Part shown: piece after piece, positions 14,478 to 16,172 of the stretch
How the letters are laid out: the number at the start of each line of letters is the position of its first letter
How positions within the stretch are numbered: position 1 is the stretch's first letter
Assembly (NCBI GenBank): GCA_040902925.1
Contig: JBBDWJ010000259.1
Location: 1-16,172, forward strand
DNA: 16,172 bases
DNA from: JBBDWJ01 sp040902925
GTDB taxonomy: Bacteria > Acidobacteriota > Terriglobia > Bryobacterales > UBA6623
Direction: 5' to 3'
Made by a program: the position numbers and the translations under genes
The notes under the pieces: generated by a model
Told to the model about the DNA's origin: nothing
Seen by the model: only the letters and a program-made list of their open reading frames with translations
Database searches by the model: none

Positions 14478-15065
14478 GTGGCGACTGAAACCAAAACCTT
14501 GCCAAGCCGCATCATCACCAAACCGGACGATCCGCTGACTCTCGAAACCCCGCAATGCGAGAAGGGAATCGGCAAGGTTATCCTGTCGCCCGACTCCAAA
14601 GACCGCATCGCCGGTGTCGAGATCAAGCCGTTTCCGCTGTGGCCCGACGACCGCGGATATTTTCTAGAAATCGCCCGCTTCGGGCAAGGGATGGTTGCCG
14701 GGTTCGACCCGGCCCAGACGCAGGTTTCGGCCGCCTGGAGTTACCCAGCGACGATCAAAGCGTTCCACTACCATCTCTGGCAGACTGACTTCTGGGTGCC
14801 CGCCAAGGGCATGTTTCAGGTGGCGCTGGTCGATCTGCGCAAAGACTCCGAGACCTTCGGCCTGCGGAACACGCTGTATCTCGGCGGGCTGCGCCCCTGG
14901 CAACTGCTGGTGCCGCCCGGCATCGGCCACGGCTACAAGGTCATCGGCGACGACGCCGGGATGCTCGTCTACATCACCAACCGCCAATACAATCCGAAAG
15001 ACGAAGGGCGGCTGGCGCACGACGATAAAGGCATCGCCTACGATTGGGAGACGCAACACAAATGA
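14478..15065 (+). CDS. dTDP-4-dehydrorhamnose 3,5-epimerase-like protein (RmlC family, divergent)
   Basis: The 195-residue cupin-type protein aligns with RmlC, which epimerises dTDP-4-keto-6-deoxyglucose at C3 and C5 on the way to dTDP-L-rhamnose. Conserved blocks are DDRGYFLEI (58-66), KAFHYH (94-99, containing the catalytic-base His as H97), VALVDLRKDSETFG (115-128), LLVPPGIGHGYKV (143-155), VYITNRQYNPKDEGR (164-178, with the active-site Tyr as Y165) and HDD...YDW (181-190). Differences from classical RmlC: the RGLHYQ motif is KAFHYH, and the usual QxK lysine appears as D104. It may therefore be a 3- or 5-epimerase of a related sugar. The GTG at 14478 is chosen because it gives a normal length; a TTG at 14433 would add 15 residues. 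Its stop overlaps the rmlB start (ATGA), showing tight coupling. Confidence 0.8.
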   Translation: MATETKTLPSRIITKPDDPLTLETPQCEKGIGKVILSPDSKDRIAGVEIKPFPLWPDDRGYFLEIARFGQGMVAGFDPAQTQVSAAWSYPATIKAFHYHLWQTDFWVPAKGMFQVALVDLRKDSETFGLRNTLYLGGLRPWQLLVPPGIGHGYKVIGDDAGMLVYITNRQYNPKDEGRLAHDDKGIAYDWETQHK

Positions 15066-16099
15066 AGCTGCTAGTTACCGGGGGCGCGGGCTTCATCGGC
15101 TCGACCTTCGTTCGCCAGACGCTCGCGGCGCGGCCGGATGCGGAGATCCTCAACTTCGACGCGCTGACCTACGCGGGCAATCTGGAAAACCTCGCCGAGG
15201 TCGCCGGCGACCCGCGTTACCGCTTCGTCAAAGGCAACATCTGCGACACGGATCTTGTCGAAGCCACCTTTCAGGACTTTCAGCCCGACGCCGTCGTGCA
15301 TTTCGCGGCCGAGTCGCACGTCGACCGCAGCATTCTGTCGCCCAAGCCGGTCGTCGATACGAACTTCACCGGCACCTTCGTGATGCTCGAAGCGGCGCGC
15401 CGTCACGCCACCAAGCGCTTCCTGCACGTCTCGACCGACGAGGTTTACGGCAGCATCGATCCACCGCACGAGGCCGATGAGAGCTATCCGTTGCGGCCCA
15501 GCAGCCCTTATTCGGCCTCGAAGGCCGGCTCGGACCTGCTGGCTCTTTCGTATTACACGACCTACAAGATGCCGGTGGTCGCAACGCGCGCGTCGAACAA
15601 CTACGGGCCGTACCAGTTTCCGGAAAAACTGATCCCGCTGATGATCTCGAATGCTCTCGAAGACAGGCCGCTGCCGATCTACGGCGACGGCATGCAGGAG
15701 CGCGACTGGTTGCATGTAGAAGATCACTGCCGCGCGATTGCGGCGGTGCTCGACAAGGGGCGGCTCGGCGAGGTCTACAACATCGGCGGCAACCGCGCGC
15801 TGCCCAACCTCGACGTCGTGCGCATGATCCTCGAAGCCACCGGCAAGCCCGAAATCCTGATGATGCCGGTCGAAGACCGCCCCGGCCACGATCGGCGCTA
15901 CGCCATCACCACCGAGAAGGTGACACGCGAAACCGGCTGGAAGCCGCGCGTGGAATTCGAAAGAGGTCTCGGCGAGACCGTGCGCTGGTATCGCGAGAAC
16001 CGCGCCTGGATCGCGCACGTCCGTTCCGGCCAATACCGCCAATACTACGATCAGAATTACGGAAGGCGCGAGGAAGAGCTGCGCAGGCTGGTGAAGTAG
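15062..16099 (+). CDS. rmlB: dTDP-glucose 4,6-dehydratase
   Basis: The 345-residue extended short-chain dehydrogenase converts dTDP-D-glucose to dTDP-4-keto-6-deoxy-D-glucose, the common precursor of rhamnose and other deoxysugars of cell-surface polysaccharides. The N-terminal NAD-binding motif is TGGAGFIGS (6-14). The catalytic T125-D126-E127 in VSTDEVYG is specific to 4,6-dehydratases, and Y150-x3-K154 in SPYSASKAGSD completes the active site. NNYGPYQFPEKLIPLMI and GDGMQERDWLHVEDHC are family-specific sugar-nucleotide-binding blocks. Length and motifs are fully typical. The ATG overlaps the epimerase stop codon (ATGA). With the epimerase it would feed O-antigen, exopolysaccharide or glycoprotein synthesis; rmlA and rmlD are not in the window and may lie to the right or elsewhere. 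Confidence 0.95.
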   Translation: MKLLVTGGAGFIGSTFVRQTLAARPDAEILNFDALTYAGNLENLAEVAGDPRYRFVKGNICDTDLVEATFQDFQPDAVVHFAAESHVDRSILSPKPVVDTNFTGTFVMLEAARRHATKRFLHVSTDEVYGSIDPPHEADESYPLRPSSPYSASKAGSDLLALSYYTTYKMPVVATRASNNYGPYQFPEKLIPLMISNALEDRPLPIYGDGMQERDWLHVEDHCRAIAAVLDKGRLGEVYNIGGNRALPNLDVVRMILEATGKPEILMMPVEDRPGHDRRYAITTEKVTRETGWKPRVEFERGLGETVRWYRENRAWIAHVRSGQYRQYYDQNYGRREEELRRLVK

Positions 16100-16106
16100 C
16101 TGTGGC

Positions 16107-16146
16107 GCAAGCTCTCAGCTTGCAGCGTCGAGCCTCAGCTCGACGC
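16107..16146. repeat. Tandem hairpin repeat after rmlB (second REP-like family)
   Basis: Two perfect hairpins lie side by side 8 nt after the rmlB stop: GCAAGCT-ctc-AGCTTGC (16107-16123) and GCGTCGAGC-ctca-GCTCGACGC (16125-16146). Both loops contain CTC. The sequence differs from the hairpin pair at 5712 and 12622, so it is a separate element. It may stabilise or end the rml transcript, though no T-tract follows. No second full copy is in the window; an 11-base start (TGTGGCGCAAG) recurs at about 14264. Confidence 0.75.
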
Positions 16147-16172
16147 AAGGCTGCTGTCAGCAACCGAATTCG

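Noticed and set aside
16107..16146. CRISPR-like or attachment-site interpretation of the tandem hairpins
   Set aside because: The two hairpins differ in sequence, with no spacers, no repeated unit of 25-40 nt, and no integrase or cas gene nearby.

Overview
The window is high-GC bacterial chromosome and most likely comes from an acidobacterium of the Solibacter/Bryobacter group (Bryobacterales). The strongest clue is the large exported protein at 8782-11688. It joins SBBP beta-propeller repeats to the C-terminal domain (TIGR03437 type) that is greatly expanded in Solibacter. Frequent GTG/TTG starts, multiheme cytochromes, exported oxidoreductases and many small palindromic repeats fit this. 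The assignment is an inference from gene content; no rRNA or tRNA gene was found.

Layout. (1) 1-806, minus strand: tadA, then the 5' part of an IscU/NifU-type Fe-S scaffold gene that runs off the left edge. (2) 1126-5698, plus strand: a split MacAB/LolCDE-like ABC exporter made of two FtsX-type permeases, a HlyD/MacA-type adaptor and a stand-alone ATPase. (3) 5712-5843: a paired hairpin repeat, followed by a good sigma70-type promoter and a TIM-barrel amidohydrolase/lactonase-like gene (5938-6780). (4) 6840-8643: an FMN-dependent alpha-hydroxy acid oxidase with an export signal, followed after 4 nt by an exported hexaheme cytochrome c. Together they look like a periplasmic hydroxy-acid oxidation module. 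(5) 8698-11688: a structured leader and the SBBP/TIGR03437 protein. (6) 11721-12497, minus: a GlpF-type aquaglyceroporin, convergent with the SBBP gene. (7) 12622-12771: a second copy of the paired hairpin repeat, then a zinc alcohol/polyol dehydrogenase (13007-14029). (8) 14030-14477: about 450 bp without a convincing gene. (9) 14478-16099: a divergent rmlC-like epimerase overlapping rmlB (ATGA), for deoxysugar nucleotide synthesis. (10) 16107-16146: a second family of tandem hairpin repeat.

The window is mostly ordinary metabolic and envelope genes. The points most worth a second look are the bipartite hairpin repeat present at two loci with compensated stem differences, the oxidase-cytochrome pair with an altered flavin-site motif in the oxidase, and the structured leader of the SBBP gene. 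I saw no CRISPR array, insertion sequence, phage gene or defence system.
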